64,000 bases of DNA from Paenibacillus sp. (lineage in GTDB: Bacteria; Bacillota; Bacilli; Paenibacillales; YIM-B00363). The translations under genes and the position numbers were made by a program. Where the stretch lies: assembly GCF_031177825.1 (NCBI RefSeq), contig NZ_JAPSKE010000004.1, positions 62,001-126,000 of the forward strand, in the 5' to 3' direction. Shown here in pieces: positions 1 to 8,940 of the stretch (its first letter is position 1; each line of letters opens with the position of its first letter). Below the pieces are notes generated by a model. The model worked only from the letters and a program-made list of their open reading frames with translations. It ran no database searches and was not told the DNA's origin.

Positions 1-416
1 ATATGCAATGTATGGCTTAACCCAACTTTGCACAACCTTAAAACTTGCCGTAATTTATGGTATGGTTCACATCGCTATACCCAAAAACATTTCAGCCACT
101 AAACTTCCAATTACTTCAACGGAAAACGGAAACCGATCGTCGGCAAGCTGCCCTGGTGACTTACGGTGCTATCGTACTCCGTCGTATTATGAGTTCAGCC
201 AGTTTTTAAAGGGTTGATTACGAAGCGTGGCTCTAAACAGTTGAGGATCGGATGAAAAGGCTTCCAACACTTAATGGAGGGTTATTTGATATGCCATTTA
301 ACAGTATAGAGCTTACTCTTTAAGAACTTAAGAGAAAAATGTTGACAAGCTATTAGCTGGTATTAGCTTAATCATTTTCTTCATCCTTGGTTAAAACATC
401 GCTTTATCTCTGCTAA
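1..416. other. Intergenic stretch, no supported gene
   Basis: I find no credible gene here. A very short reading frame at 291-323 on the plus strand (MPFNSIELTL) has a GGAGGG ribosome binding site upstream and may be the start of a lost gene. A 26-base segment at 173-198 recurs with two mismatches at 27669-27694. The rest is unassigned. Confidence 0.5.
173..198 (+). repeat. Short dispersed repeat, copy 1
   Basis: This 26-base segment begins CGTACTCCGT and includes GTATTATGAGT. A near copy with two mismatches lies at 27669-27694 on the same strand. Both copies sit in intergenic DNA next to gene remnants. I infer a shared mobile or recombinational origin, but no element ends can be seen. Confidence 0.45.
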
Positions 417-1352
417 CTAATCCATAATCATGTCAACGACTTGTTTCGCGAAAGCAGCATAGGGTTCGACCAGATCAGGACTTCGATCAATAGCCCACCT
501 GAGGTTATCGAAAGCCCTCAATAGCAGAAAATGCCTCGTGACAGAAAGTTCTTTTTCACTTATTCCGTACCCGACCATAAACGATGTAAATTCCTCAACA
601 TTTGGGCTTTCCTCAATACCCAATATTTGGTAATGCATCAATCGAGCAACTGTTGCATGCGGTACCACGTTTACTTCTGCATTCCAATCCAGCAATATAA
701 CTTGGTTTGCCTGATTGACAATAGCATTCTTTATAGAGAGATCTCCATGGTCTAACCCGAAGCGGAACGGTTCACTCTTCAAATTTTCAAACAGTTCTTT
801 TACTCTCTGCGATTCCATCTGAGTGATTACTCCAAGCTCAATCAAGCGATCATTCTCAGTCAAACTATTAATATTATACTGCACATACCCTTGCCAACTG
901 CCGTCTGATCCGGCATGAGAAGGTGACTGAAACTCACCATCGACTGGATTAATCAGGTTCCCTCCATATCCTTTCACTTGAATAGAATGAATAAGCCTGG
1001 CATATTCGCCCAGTTTCCTCCAAACATCGGACTTGGGAACAGTGCTGTCTAACCCGTTGACTCCCTCAACAAAGGCTTGAATCATATATGCGGTTTCATC
1101 AACAATTCCAATAGACAACACTTCAGGTCCAGGAATGCCAACTGCGACTGCTTGCTCGATACACCATTTTTCTTTGATAAAGCTTGGATATGTATCTTTA
1201 TCGTTCATGCGGACAACGACTTTATGGCTCTTAGTTTCGACAACGCAAACCTGATTTGTGATACCTTTACCTATGATTTGATAAGATGTTATTATTTGTT
1301 CTCGTAGAAAATCGCCTGCAATTCGTTCTGCTTGCATAACAAAGTCCTTCAT
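417..1352 (-). CDS. APH-family phosphotransferase
   Basis: This 311-residue protein has the aminoglycoside phosphotransferase/choline kinase fold. The catalytic loop HGDLSIKN is at residues 202-209, giving the Asp base and the metal-binding Asn. The second metal-binding Asp is in LLDWN, near residue 222. The N-terminal lobe has a plausible nucleotide-binding Lys/Arg strand (KVVVRMN, about 44-50). Family members phosphorylate aminoglycosides, macrolides, sugars or choline, and nothing here fixes the substrate. An AGAGGGG ribosome binding site precedes the ATG. It is a single gene, with a hairpin element upstream of its start that belongs to the next gene. Confidence 0.85.
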   Translation of the reverse strand: MKDFVMQAERIAGDFLREQIITSYQIIGKGITNQVCVVETKSHKVVVRMNDKDTYPSFIKEKWCIEQAVAVGIPGPEVLSIGIVDETAYMIQAFVEGVNGLDSTVPKSDVWRKLGEYARLIHSIQVKGYGGNLINPVDGEFQSPSHAGSDGSWQGYVQYNINSLTENDRLIELGVITQMESQRVKELFENLKSEPFRFGLDHGDLSIKNAIVNQANQVILLDWNAEVNVVPHATVARLMHYQILGIEESPNVEEFTSFMVGYGISEKELSVTRHFLLLRAFDNLRWAIDRSPDLVEPYAAFAKQVVDMIMD

Positions 1353-1435
1353 AGTTTCTTTAAACCCCTCTAGTTTCGTTCTTCGATCAGTCTACCACAC
1401 ACTTTTTTTGAGAAATACTTTTTTAACTAATCAAT

Positions 1436-1488
1436 CCTGCCAGTTATTTCAATGAACAACGGCAGCCGAATGTATGGCCGGCTGCCGT
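1436..1488 (-). terminator. Dispersed hairpin element, copy 1
   Basis: A perfect 10-base inverted repeat (ACGGCAGCCG at 1459-1468, CGGCTGCCGT at 1479-1488) lies 73 bases past the stop of the minus-strand esterase gene. Its distal side carries the motif CCTGCCAGTTA (1436-1446), which recurs beside similar hairpins elsewhere in the window. On the minus strand T-rich DNA follows at a distance, so terminator function is plausible but not classic. Confidence 0.6.
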
Positions 1489-1560
1489 CGTGTCGTGAAG
1501 GAACTTTCGATTCCCGTTGGTTCAAATTTAGCTTCATAGTAACTGTATCGTTCACTTATA

Positions 1561-2226
1561 TCAATCAAGTGAATGACTCAATAACCATGAATACAACTCA
1601 GGATTTGCATATGTTTCCGTCCAAGAATCGTGGCCAGCTTCGGGATATACAGTTAATTTTACATTTCCGCCACACGCTTGCAGAGCGTTGACCATATTTT
1701 CTGATTCTTCAAGCCTTACCACATTGTCCTTCGCACCATGAAACGCCCACACAGGCGTATTGACCAACGCCTGCACTCGATTCGGATTGCCGCCTCCGCA
1801 AATGGGCACTATAGCTGCAAACTTTTCTGGGTGTGACGACGCCAGATCCCACGTACCATAGCCTCCCATACTTAGTCCGGTAAGATAAACCCGCTTTTCG
1901 TCTACATTGAAACTCGTCGTTATTTCATCGAGTAATGCCAGCAGAGCATCTTTCTCTGCATTCCAGAATGAGTCCTCAGCACACTGCGGCGAGACAGCGA
2001 TAAACGGTAGACTCGGATCATTGTCGGCAATTTTTGGGATTCCATGCACTTTCACTTTTTGGATATCATCACCGCGTTCGCCTGCACCGTGCAAAAACAA
2101 AACCAGCGGCCACTTCCTTTTGTTATCCTGTCCATAGCCTTCCGGCAAATGCAGCAGATAGTTTACCTGCACTGTCTTTGTTACTTGTTTTTCCAACTGG
2201 TGAGCTGCTTGACTCATACGTATCAC
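1561..2226 (-). CDS. Alpha/beta hydrolase, phospholipase/carboxylesterase type
   Basis: This 221-residue alpha/beta hydrolase resembles the prolyl-oligopeptidase-like esterases fused to or related to PHB depolymerases. The nucleophile elbow GLSMGGYG gives Ser119, the oxyanion loop HGAGERGD is at 46-53, and likely acid and base are Asp167 (HGAKDNVV) and His199 (AGHDSW). No signal peptide is visible, so it should be cytoplasmic. It lies between an APH-type gene and a Nudix gene, all on the minus strand but separated by hairpin elements, so they are probably separate units. The natural ester substrate is unknown. Confidence 0.82.
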   Translation of the reverse strand: MIRMSQAAHQLEKQVTKTVQVNYLLHLPEGYGQDNKRKWPLVLFLHGAGERGDDIQKVKVHGIPKIADNDPSLPFIAVSPQCAEDSFWNAEKDALLALLDEITTSFNVDEKRVYLTGLSMGGYGTWDLASSHPEKFAAIVPICGGGNPNRVQALVNTPVWAFHGAKDNVVRLEESENMVNALQACGGNVKLTVYPEAGHDSWTETYANPELYSWLLSHSLD

Positions 2227-2317
2227 CTTCGTTTCTCAAATTAGACGGAGCTCATGCATACTTTTTATCACATAGATTTCCACATGACTGAATAAACTCC
2301 TGCATTTTATGAATAAA

Positions 2318-2352
2318 GCTGCCAGTTACTTCAATGTGCGCAGGCTGCCGTT
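2318..2352 (-). repeat. Dispersed hairpin element, degenerate copy
   Basis: The motif GCTGCCAGTTA is followed by a TCAATG segment as in the other copies, then GGCTGCCG. The left arm of the hairpin has decayed. It lies about 10 bases past the stop codon of the minus-strand Nudix gene, the same relative place as the other copies. Confidence 0.5.
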
Positions 2353-2362
2353 CTTTCATAAA

Positions 2363-2794
2363 TTATTCATACCACTGCCTCGGTCCGATGATATGAAATA
2401 AACGATTTCCATCAATGAGCAATGCATCTTGTATACGTGAAATTGTGAAGTCACTAATCGGCAAAGGTAAGTCATCTACAGCCCAATATTTACATTCCGT
2501 TACTTCCTTCGTGTCAGGCTGTGGTTGTTGATTTGCGACTACCTTACAAGTGAAAACAAAATGGTGCATATCGTTATTCGGCTCGTAATACACGCCAGTT
2601 AAGCGCTCTACTGTAGCGTCTAGACCCGTTTCTTCAAGTACTTCTCTCTTAGCAGTATCCCCTGCAGACTCATTCAGCTCCGATAACCCACCAGGTAGTT
2701 CCCAATTGAATTTCCCGTAGTTATGTTTCACTAGAAGAACTCGCCCGTCTGAATCCATTATAATTGCAGCTGCTCCTACAAGCTTTTTTGACAA
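2363..2794 (-). CDS. Nudix hydrolase
   Basis: This 143-residue protein is a stand-alone Nudix domain. The Nudix box runs from GGLSELNESAGDTA through KREVLEETGL, matching GX5EX7REUXEEXGU with all catalytic residues present. Members cleave nucleoside diphosphates linked to another moiety. The central region reads VYYEPNNDMHHFVFTCKV, a usual pattern of MutT/YjhB-like members. The start codon appears to be TTG with AGGGGG about ten bases upstream. Its substrate cannot be assigned. Confidence 0.88.
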   Translation of the reverse strand: MSKKLVGAAAIIMDSDGRVLLVKHNYGKFNWELPGGLSELNESAGDTAKREVLEETGLDATVERLTGVYYEPNNDMHHFVFTCKVVANQQPQPDTKEVTECKYWAVDDLPLPISDFTISRIQDALLIDGNRLFHIIGPRQWYE

Positions 2795-2884
2795 TTCGAT
2801 ATGCCCCCTGACAAGTTTTATATGTAAATATATACCATATTATAGACGTCAATAATCTAATTTTGTTGCGGACTTATTAAAGTA

Positions 2885-2930
2885 TCCTGCCAGTTAACGC
2901 AATGAAGCCGCCCGATCGTACCGGCGGCTT
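2885..2930 (-). terminator. Dispersed hairpin element, copy 3
   Basis: CCTGCCAGTTA is followed by CAATG and an inverted repeat AAGCCGCC (2905-2912) / GGCGGCTT (2923-2930). It lies 52 bases beyond the stop codon of a minus-strand gene remnant at 2982. This agrees with the position of the other copies relative to minus-strand genes. Confidence 0.55.
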
Positions 2931-2981
2931 AGTCCTGGTTGTTTGACGGAAATAACGTCTCCATTAGCGTAACGAACTTAC

Positions 2982-3090
2982 TTATTCCGAGGAAGCTGCT
3001 TTACGAAGAAATGCTTTTATCAATGGATGAGTAATATATTTCAGTACCGAACGTTTTCTGCAATTCGCCGATCTGCCGATACAATTCCCA
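2982..3090 (-). pseudogene. 3' remnant of an unidentified gene
   Basis: The minus strand here reads as a plausible protein tail ending LIKAFLRKAASSE and a TAA stop at 2982-2984, but there is no start codon or full domain upstream. A hairpin element lies just past the stop, as for the other minus-strand genes in the window. I cannot name the family. It may be chance coding, so confidence is low. Confidence 0.3.
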
Positions 3091-3181
3091 CTGTCAGTTA
3101 TAGATTTTCTTTCCATAAAAGGTTATTATGCAATTAGCTTAGCGATAAGCAAGTTCCTGATACGAAGGGAGATGTGTTTTA

Positions 3182-3211
3182 ATGGCAACTACTATGGTGG
3201 TTTGGTCTTAA
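3182..3211 (+). CDS. Possible leader peptide upstream of rsgA remnant
   Basis: A nine-residue reading frame (MATTMVVWS) has an AAGGGAG ribosome binding site 11 bases upstream of its ATG. It is followed within 100 bases by a perfect intrinsic terminator and then a second one, and only then by the ribosome binding site of the rsgA remnant. This layout matches ribosome-mediated attenuation seen ahead of some antibiotic-response genes in Firmicutes. That function is inferred from layout alone. Confidence 0.45.
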   Translation: MATTMVVWS

Positions 3212-3307
3212 AACTGAATAGCAGGCATATGCGAAAAAGGCGGGAAAACGCACGTATTATTTGCTATGCCATTCAAAGTAACCTTTCGTGAATATTGCTG
3301 TTTGCAG

Positions 3308-3333
3308 GATACGATGAAGGTCGTATCTTTTTT
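3308..3333 (+). terminator. Intrinsic terminator 1 (possible attenuator)
   Basis: A perfect 7-base stem GATACGA (3308-3314) / TCGTATC (3321-3327) with a 6-base loop is followed directly by six T residues. It lies between the leader peptide and the rsgA remnant on the plus strand. Confidence 0.8.
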
Positions 3334-3341
3334 GCGTCCTG

Positions 3342-3391
3342 ATGCCGCGCGACAGCAGCTTCTTTAGAGGCTGCTTGTCCGTGGCATTTTT
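3342..3391 (+). terminator. Intrinsic terminator 2 (possible attenuator)
   Basis: A longer, imperfect stem pairs ATGCCGCGCGACAGCAGC with GCTGCTTGTCCGTGGCAT and ends in TTTTT. It follows the first terminator by only a few bases. Two tandem terminators ahead of a gene suggest regulated read-through. Confidence 0.75.
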
Positions 3392-3433
3392 GCGTCCAAA
3401 AAACAACATTAAAGGAGCTAACAAAAAAACTTG

Positions 3434-3898
3434 ATGGATTTAAAAACCTATGGCTACACAGAAATAGAAGCATTCCCGACGGATTATTGCCCGGCAGGGT
3501 GACGGAGCTTCGGCGCGAGCGCTTCACGGTCGTGACCGAGCGCGGCGAAGTAACGGCGGTACTCAAAGGAGCGTTCTATCACAGCGCGGAAACGCGTGTA
3601 GACTTTCCGTGTGTTGGTGACTTTGTCTTGCTACACTACAACGAGAGCGGAGATTCTCTCATCATTACGGTACTGCCCCGCCGCTCTAAATTCTCACGCG
3701 CAGATTACTCAGGGCATGCCTCAGCTATGCCAAAACCATACGGGAACAGGTCGTTGCAACCAACTTTGACTATGTGTTTATCCCTTCTCCTCTAAGTTTG
3801 GATTTCAAGGTTACCCGCATCATGCGGTACCTGACACAAGCCAAGCAGAGCGGTGCCCAGCCGGTCGTCATTTTGACCAAGGCTGAGCTCGTCGACAG
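3434..3898 (+). pseudogene. rsgA: rsgA remnant (ribosome small subunit GTPase A)
   Basis: The start MDLKTYGYTEIEAFPTDY and the following VTELRRERFTVVTERGE match the N-terminal OB-fold region of RsgA, the circularly permuted GTPase that matures the 30S subunit. Reading needs two frame changes, near 3487 and 3725, each explained by one missing base. The sequence then continues as RIMRYLTQAKQSGAQ and VVILTKAELVD (the NKxD-like region of the G domain) and breaks off near 3898. The rest of the GTPase domain and the zinc region are missing. A full copy is presumably elsewhere in the genome. An AAAGGAG site lies upstream. Confidence 0.85.
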
Positions 3899-3961
3899 GA
3901 GGGCTCGAAACAAAACGATCGCCATGTGGAGCAAGCAAACGAAGAAACACGGGGGATGGAA

Positions 3962-4978
3962 ATGATTATGAAATTCGAAACGCTGATCTATGCCTTAAGC
4001 CGACGGTTCAAGAAGGATATCATCTCTGCCGACTGCCAAACCATGCCGTTACAGGGCGGAACTGTGGGAAATGTATACCTAGTAACGGGGATCGCCGAAA
4101 CCGCAGATGGTGAAAAATTGCCGTACCGTATCGTGCTGAAAATCCAGAAGAAATGGGAGCGTTACGGAGATCCGGGTTCATGGCGTCGGGAATATGATCT
4201 CTATGCGTCCGACTTGGGAGCGACGTTCTCGGATGCCTTCCGCTGGCCGACATGTTATCACGCCGAGATCAATGCCGAAGAAAATGAATTCCAGCTGTGG
4301 CTGGAATATATCGATGGCGTAACCGGTTTAGACTTGACCGGTGACATGTATGAACAGGCCGCGCTGGAGTTAGGGCGCTATCAAGGCAAACTGTATTCGG
4401 GGCAGCCCGCTGTGCTGCAGAGCCTGAACAACCTGAGCCATGCAGATCTCATGAAGAATACGTATCTGCATTACCGGTCATGGCCGGTCGTCTACGATTA
4501 TATACGCTCGGAGGACTGCGATTTCCCGCAGCACGTGCGGCAAATGCTCATCGACATCGATGAGCACACAGACGAGATACTCGCCCGCATCGAAAAGTTG
4601 CCCCTCGTGCTTTGCCACCGGGACTTCTGGGTGACCAACCTAATCTATGCCGACGGGAAAATCGCGCTCATCGACTGGGATACAGCCGGATGGGGCTACC
4701 TGGGCGAGGATCTCGCAAGCCTGATTGCGGATGAAGCGGATATCGATCACATGGTCGATTACTACCAGCGATGTGTTCCCGCGTATTACAAAGGATTTTC
4801 GGAGTATGCGGATGTATCCCATATCGCCGATCATTGCGTCTACGAGATGATCCTTCTCGTATTCGGATATAGGCTTGTGGAGTGGTATCTCGGCACAGAG
4901 GACGATGACGAGAAGACGAAGCATATCCATACGCTCCAAAAAATCTATGAGATAAAGACCAGCCCTGTTCAAGGTTGA
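3962..4978 (+). CDS. APH-family phosphotransferase
   Basis: This protein of about 338 residues has the APH/choline-kinase catalytic loop CHRDFWVTNLIY (Asp221, Asn226) and the metal-binding IDWD (Asp238). The frame is open further upstream to 3926, but that part derives from the rsgA junction. I chose the ATG at 3962 because GGGGGATGGA lies just before it; the ATG at 3968 is also possible. It is one of few plus-strand genes and could be read from the rsgA leader transcript. The substrate is unknown; antibiotic, sugar or amino-alcohol kinase roles are possible. Confidence 0.82.
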   Translation: MIMKFETLIYALSRRFKKDIISADCQTMPLQGGTVGNVYLVTGIAETADGEKLPYRIVLKIQKKWERYGDPGSWRREYDLYASDLGATFSDAFRWPTCYHAEINAEENEFQLWLEYIDGVTGLDLTGDMYEQAALELGRYQGKLYSGQPAVLQSLNNLSHADLMKNTYLHYRSWPVVYDYIRSEDCDFPQHVRQMLIDIDEHTDEILARIEKLPLVLCHRDFWVTNLIYADGKIALIDWDTAGWGYLGEDLASLIADEADIDHMVDYYQRCVPAYYKGFSEYADVSHIADHCVYEMILLVFGYRLVEWYLGTEDDDEKTKHIHTLQKIYEIKTSPVQG

Positions 4979-5074
4979 CTCTAAAAAAAGAACTCCGGTT
5001 CAATCATGATGTCACCTACAACTACAGTGTACCGAGGAATGTGCGCGCATCGATATTATAGGTGAATCCGCGAT

Positions 5075-5124
5075 AAAAAAAGCCAGGCTGCTCCCTTCAG
5101 CATGAAGGAACAACCTGGCTTTAT
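5075..5124. terminator. Bidirectional terminator between convergent genes
   Basis: A strong hairpin (AAAGCCAGG with CCTGGCTTT, inner arms CCTTCAGCATGAAGG) has an A-run on its left and T residues on its right, so it can stop transcripts from both the plus-strand kinase and the minus-strand VOC gene. The right flank GTTCAACTAACGC resembles the flank of the dispersed hairpin elements, in divergent form. Confidence 0.8.
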
Positions 5125-5173
5125 TGTTCAACTAACGCACCCGATAGCTGAATCCTCCACCACTTGCTTCGAG

Positions 5174-5596
5174 TTATTCAGTGATTTCCCATTGAGGGTT
5201 CCAGACCACTTCCCATAAATGACCATCAGGATCTTGGAAATAGCCTGAATAGCCGCCCCAAAATGTGTCATGTGCCGGGACTGTGATAATAGCACCTGCC
5301 TTCTTCACCATTTCCATTACCTTGTCCACTTCTTCCTTGCTGCTTACATTATGACCAAGAGTAAATTCAGCAGGGTTAGGCTGGGTCTGGTTGATCTTTG
5401 CATCAAGAGCAAGATTTTTACGTTCAAATATTGCGAGCCTTAAGCCTGCTTCCAGGTCGAAAAAGGCAACTGCGCCATTTTCAAATTCTTGGCCAACAAT
5501 ACCTTCCGTCGGAAACCCTAGAACGTCGCGATAAAATACCAAGGATCGCTCCAAGTCATCTACCCCCAACGTAATAACAGTAATTCGCGGTTTCAT
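5174..5596 (-). CDS. VOC (glyoxalase/bleomycin-resistance fold) protein
   Basis: This 140-residue protein has two beta-alpha-beta-beta-beta modules of the vicinal oxygen chelate superfamily. The first opens ITVITLGVDDLERSLVFYRD and the second ends YFQDPDGHLWEVVWNP, with the typical metal-ligand Glu near the C-terminus. Members include glyoxalase I, dioxygenases and antibiotic-binding proteins, and this one cannot be placed further. GGGAGG lies seven bases before the ATG. Confidence 0.85.
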   Translation of the reverse strand: MKPRITVITLGVDDLERSLVFYRDVLGFPTEGIVGQEFENGAVAFFDLEAGLRLAIFERKNLALDAKINQTQPNPAEFTLGHNVSSKEEVDKVMEMVKKAGAIITVPAHDTFWGGYSGYFQDPDGHLWEVVWNPQWEITE

Positions 5597-5696
5597 TTTT
5601 ATCCTCCCTTAAAAATTAAATAAACATGCTACGCCTGACGGTATCTGTTACTTATTTAACTTTTATTACGGTTCCATTCTCCATTTTAATAGATTG

Positions 5697-6587
5697 TTAT
5701 ACTTTTTTATTGTAAAAATCGGACATATTGCCAAACTCTCTGACAGCAACACTCAGGGAATCACCGTAAAAGCGTTTAAAATCTCGTATCATGTGGGCTT
5801 GATCGAAATAACCATGATTGAAGGCGAGGGTCCTGTCAATGACCGGCGAACTTTGTATGACGTTAACTATCGATTGGAACCTCACAACTTCACAAAATCT
5901 CTTGGGGCTAGTTCCGATCCAACGATAAAAGATGCGGTTCATTTGACGTGTACTAATCGCTTCTTTGCTGGCTAATTCCCGTACACTTTTTTTTCCTTCG
6001 GTCACAAAAATGTGATAGAGCAGATTATTTATTAGGTTATCGTTGGCTATTATTTTGGTACGTACGCAAGAGAGTAAGTATTCATCCATGATCCTAGCTT
6101 TTTTTTCGAAGGATGTCTCTTCGAAAATCCGAGCTTCAATCTCTTTAGTCATACTCGCCCAAACCAGATCTATATCGACATGAGAATTAGCAAATTCTTG
6201 TTGTGGTATGCCTAACATTGAATAGATTCCACCTGGAAAAAATCGTACACCGAACTTCCGCAGAGGGTAATGCTGATCGTAGGTAATTGTAAAAGGCTCA
6301 TCAATGAAGCCACAAAACAAAGTGCGATATTTATTTCGCTTAAGATCATGTTCAAATATAATGTCACTGCAGCCGTCCGGCAGCACCCGATCAACGCTTC
6401 CCTCACGAAGCGCATTGAGGGATCGAGAAGAGTCCTGTTGTTGATTTTCTGTGACCGGTTCGCTTACCCAATAACAAGATACATACGAATTTAGTAACGG
6501 GGAGGGTATGATTTCCATATATTTGTTTGTTGCTACTCTACCGTTTGCTTGCCGTGGCTGAAAAAGAGTATGGGTTTGCAAATCCAC
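5697..6587 (-). CDS. AraC-family transcriptional regulator
   Basis: This 296-residue protein has an N-terminal domain starting YMEIIPSPLLNSYVSCYW, as in the DUF6597-type AraC regulators, and a C-terminal AraC double helix-turn-helix (SVRELASKEAISTRQMNRIF, then the second helix around HGYFDQAHMIRDFKRFYG). The start is taken as GTG at 6587, because GGGAGA lies nine bases upstream while the later ATG at 6518 has no such site. The adjacent gene on its 3' side is the VOC protein gene, which may be its target; that is inference. Confidence 0.85.
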   Translation of the reverse strand: MDLQTHTLFQPRQANGRVATNKYMEIIPSPLLNSYVSCYWVSEPVTENQQQDSSRSLNALREGSVDRVLPDGCSDIIFEHDLKRNKYRTLFCGFIDEPFTITYDQHYPLRKFGVRFFPGGIYSMLGIPQQEFANSHVDIDLVWASMTKEIEARIFEETSFEKKARIMDEYLLSCVRTKIIANDNLINNLLYHIFVTEGKKSVRELASKEAISTRQMNRIFYRWIGTSPKRFCEVVRFQSIVNVIQSSPVIDRTLAFNHGYFDQAHMIRDFKRFYGDSLSVAVREFGNMSDFYNKKV

Positions 6588-6749
6588 AAAGCTTGTCTCC
6601 CTTGATTCAGCATTTTTGAACTCAAGTTTAGGAACTCTTGCCCTATAATGTTATCACATTCCTTCAGAAAACATTTAAGCGGGTTTAATCGGGTTATGTT
6701 CTTGTCGCTCGACATCAACCCTCAACTATACTCAAACACGAATCCTGTC

Positions 6750-8555
6750 TTACGATATGGCTTCCAGTTCGTCTACGAGGCCGCCGACGAATGCCGCAGC
6801 GTTATGAATCGGACGAGCATCCGAGAAGTCAATGCCGGCCAATTGGAGCAATTCAAGCGGTTTCATGGATCCTCCCGCCTTCAGTACACGAAACCAGCGC
6901 TCCACAGCGGTGTTCCCCTCCTCACGAATTTGAGCCATCATGGCCGTGGAAACGGTCAACCCCGCCCCATACGTATACGGATATAAGCCCATGTAATAAT
7001 GAGGCTGCCGCATCCAAGTCAAACGGGCGCCTGCATCGATCTGCACCGCGTCTCCCCAAAATTCGGACAACACGCTGCCTTTCATCGCGGATAACGACTC
7101 CGCTGTAAGCGGCACGCCTTTGTCCGCCGCCGCATATACGCGTCTTTGCATTTCGGCTTCGAGCAAATGCGTCACAAAATTGTGGTAATAAGTGTGGTTC
7201 AACTGATTCATCAAGACCGAGCGCTTCATTACCCGACTGTCGGTCTGATTGCGAAGATGTTCCGCAAGGAGAAGCTCGTTAAGCGTGGACGGAGCTTCAA
7301 TGAAGAACAGCGACGGACGGTAGTTCACGAAGCGCTGATGCCGCTCGGCGAGCATGAAGTGCCCTGCATGGCCGAGCTCGTGAGCCAGAAGGAACGCATT
7401 GCTCATATTGCCGGTCCAAGTCAGCAGGATTCGCGCGTGTTTCCCGTAGGGAGTGTTGCAGAAAGCCCCGGTGGATTTGCCTTTATTGTCGGCGTAATCG
7501 ACCCACCGACGGGAAACCCCCTGCTTCATCAGCTCCGTATATTCCGTCCCCATCACCCGCGTGGCTTCTACGATCATTTGGCCAGCTTCTTTAAAGGAAA
7601 TCGTCGCCATGAAGGAAGAATCGTCGAACGGGACCTTCAAGTCACAAAATGAAAGCTGTTCCAATCCAAGTTTTTTCTGCTTTAGACGGACGAAACGGCG
7701 CATATGCGGCGCCAATTCACTGAAGAGGGTTCCGGTGATCCGATGGTATACATCCACGCTGATTTGCTGAGAATGAAGCAGCATGTGTGTCGCGGATTCA
7801 AACCCTCTCAACCGGGCGATAACCGTTTGCCGCTTCACTTCCCCGGCATAGGCGGAGGCGATTCCATGCTTGTAGGCCTCAAGCGTGGCTGTAAAAGATC
7901 GATAAGCTTCCCGCCTCAGGACCGGATCACGGTTCAATTCGTAATCGTTCTCGAATAACGCAAACGAAACAGGGCGAACGGCGCCTTCGCTGTCGCGCAC
8001 AGAGGAGAAGGTCATATCGGAAAGCTTGCTGCGCTGATAAAATGTATACGGAATATGCAGTACTTCCTGCAACGAAGCCAGCACGTATTCGCTTTCTTCT
8101 GACAGGCGGAACGGTTTTGCCTCCCGCATATCGTGCAGATACTTGCGGAAAGGCGCCAGCGCCTCTTCGTCCTGCATCGCCTTCTCGATGCTGTCGTCCT
8201 CCATTCGGAGGACTTTGGATTCTAAATCGGCCGTGTAGGCCTGAAACTGTGCTGTAACATCCCCGATCTTCCCGGCCATATCTTGCGATTCGGCATCGCT
8301 GCTGTCTTCTGAGAGTCGAAGCCGGGAATACGCCGCCAAATGATTGACTCGCAAGCCCAACGCCTCTAATGACGTTAGCGCAGCCAGAAGCGCTTGCGCA
8401 TCCAAAGTTCCCTGCCTTTTCCACGGAGCCGGTTCATCCAATATGTTCTGTACCTGTATCCGCTCCCGATCCCATGCTTCAGGATTCGGGAACAAGTCGC
8501 TCAGATCCCACGTGCTCGACTCCGGAACTTCGTTTCGCCTCATCCTTTCCGGCAT
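6750..8555 (-). CDS. pepF: Oligoendopeptidase F (M3 family)
   Basis: This zinc metallopeptidase of 601 residues carries HELGH at 392-396 in LLAHELGHAGHF and a downstream Glu ligand in the FIEAPSTLNELLL segment, the M3B signature. Family members cleave cytoplasmic oligopeptides. The frame is open further upstream, but the ATG at 8555 is preferred since GGAGGT lies just upstream of it. The length is normal for PepF. It appears intact and lies apart from the neighbours, most of which are broken. Confidence 0.92.
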   Translation of the reverse strand: MPERMRRNEVPESSTWDLSDLFPNPEAWDRERIQVQNILDEPAPWKRQGTLDAQALLAALTSLEALGLRVNHLAAYSRLRLSEDSSDAESQDMAGKIGDVTAQFQAYTADLESKVLRMEDDSIEKAMQDEEALAPFRKYLHDMREAKPFRLSEESEYVLASLQEVLHIPYTFYQRSKLSDMTFSSVRDSEGAVRPVSFALFENDYELNRDPVLRREAYRSFTATLEAYKHGIASAYAGEVKRQTVIARLRGFESATHMLLHSQQISVDVYHRITGTLFSELAPHMRRFVRLKQKKLGLEQLSFCDLKVPFDDSSFMATISFKEAGQMIVEATRVMGTEYTELMKQGVSRRWVDYADNKGKSTGAFCNTPYGKHARILLTWTGNMSNAFLLAHELGHAGHFMLAERHQRFVNYRPSLFFIEAPSTLNELLLAEHLRNQTDSRVMKRSVLMNQLNHTYYHNFVTHLLEAEMQRRVYAAADKGVPLTAESLSAMKGSVLSEFWGDAVQIDAGARLTWMRQPHYYMGLYPYTYGAGLTVSTAMMAQIREEGNTAVERWFRVLKAGGSMKPLELLQLAGIDFSDARPIHNAAAFVGGLVDELEAIS

Positions 8556-8711
8556 ACCATACCTCCAATGTCCAAATGTCGCTCGAAATTTCACTTGCGT
8601 AAAGATAGGTCAATCATGTTCTTCCAAGGCACTATACAGTGTATTAGAAATATACAGTTTGGAATACATGTCTTCTTTTAAGTATTACGGGACATTTCTA
8701 TTCATTTTGAT

Positions 8712-8940
8712 TCAATTGTTAAAGATTTCCTGACTATATCCGGTGTGTCGCTCTTGTAGGCCGAGGCGTCCGGCTACGACTTCCAGCGCGAGCGTAAGAG
8801 ACATCAATTCGTCATACGACAGCAGCTGGCGTTCAAGCCGATAATTATCCATAATCTCGAAGCAGCCCTCTGCTCCGTGTAGGATACGATGGGAATTCCC
8901 GCGAGATTAAGGGACTCCAGTCTCCCGTTTAGTCCTATAT
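8712..8940 (-). pseudogene. WYL/YafY-type regulator remnant
   Basis: Reading the minus strand in two frames gives ESLNLAGIPIVSYTEQRG then CFEIMDNYRLERQLLSYDEL and SLTLALEVVAGRLGLQ. This is the segment between the winged helix and the WYL domain of YafY-type regulators. A one-base frameshift lies near 8860, and both the DNA-binding helices and the WYL domain are missing. It abuts the 3' end of the DUF1835 remnant directly, so it was joined by a deletion. Confidence 0.75.

Noticed and set aside
8..217. Short plus-strand frame at the window start
   Set aside because: No ribosome binding site, no domain, and it overlaps a repeat.
2982..3090. Possible IS3 transposase fragment on the minus strand
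   Set aside because: One frame gives a LYRQIGELQ-like stretch, but the continuation does not fit, and another frame gives a better protein tail.
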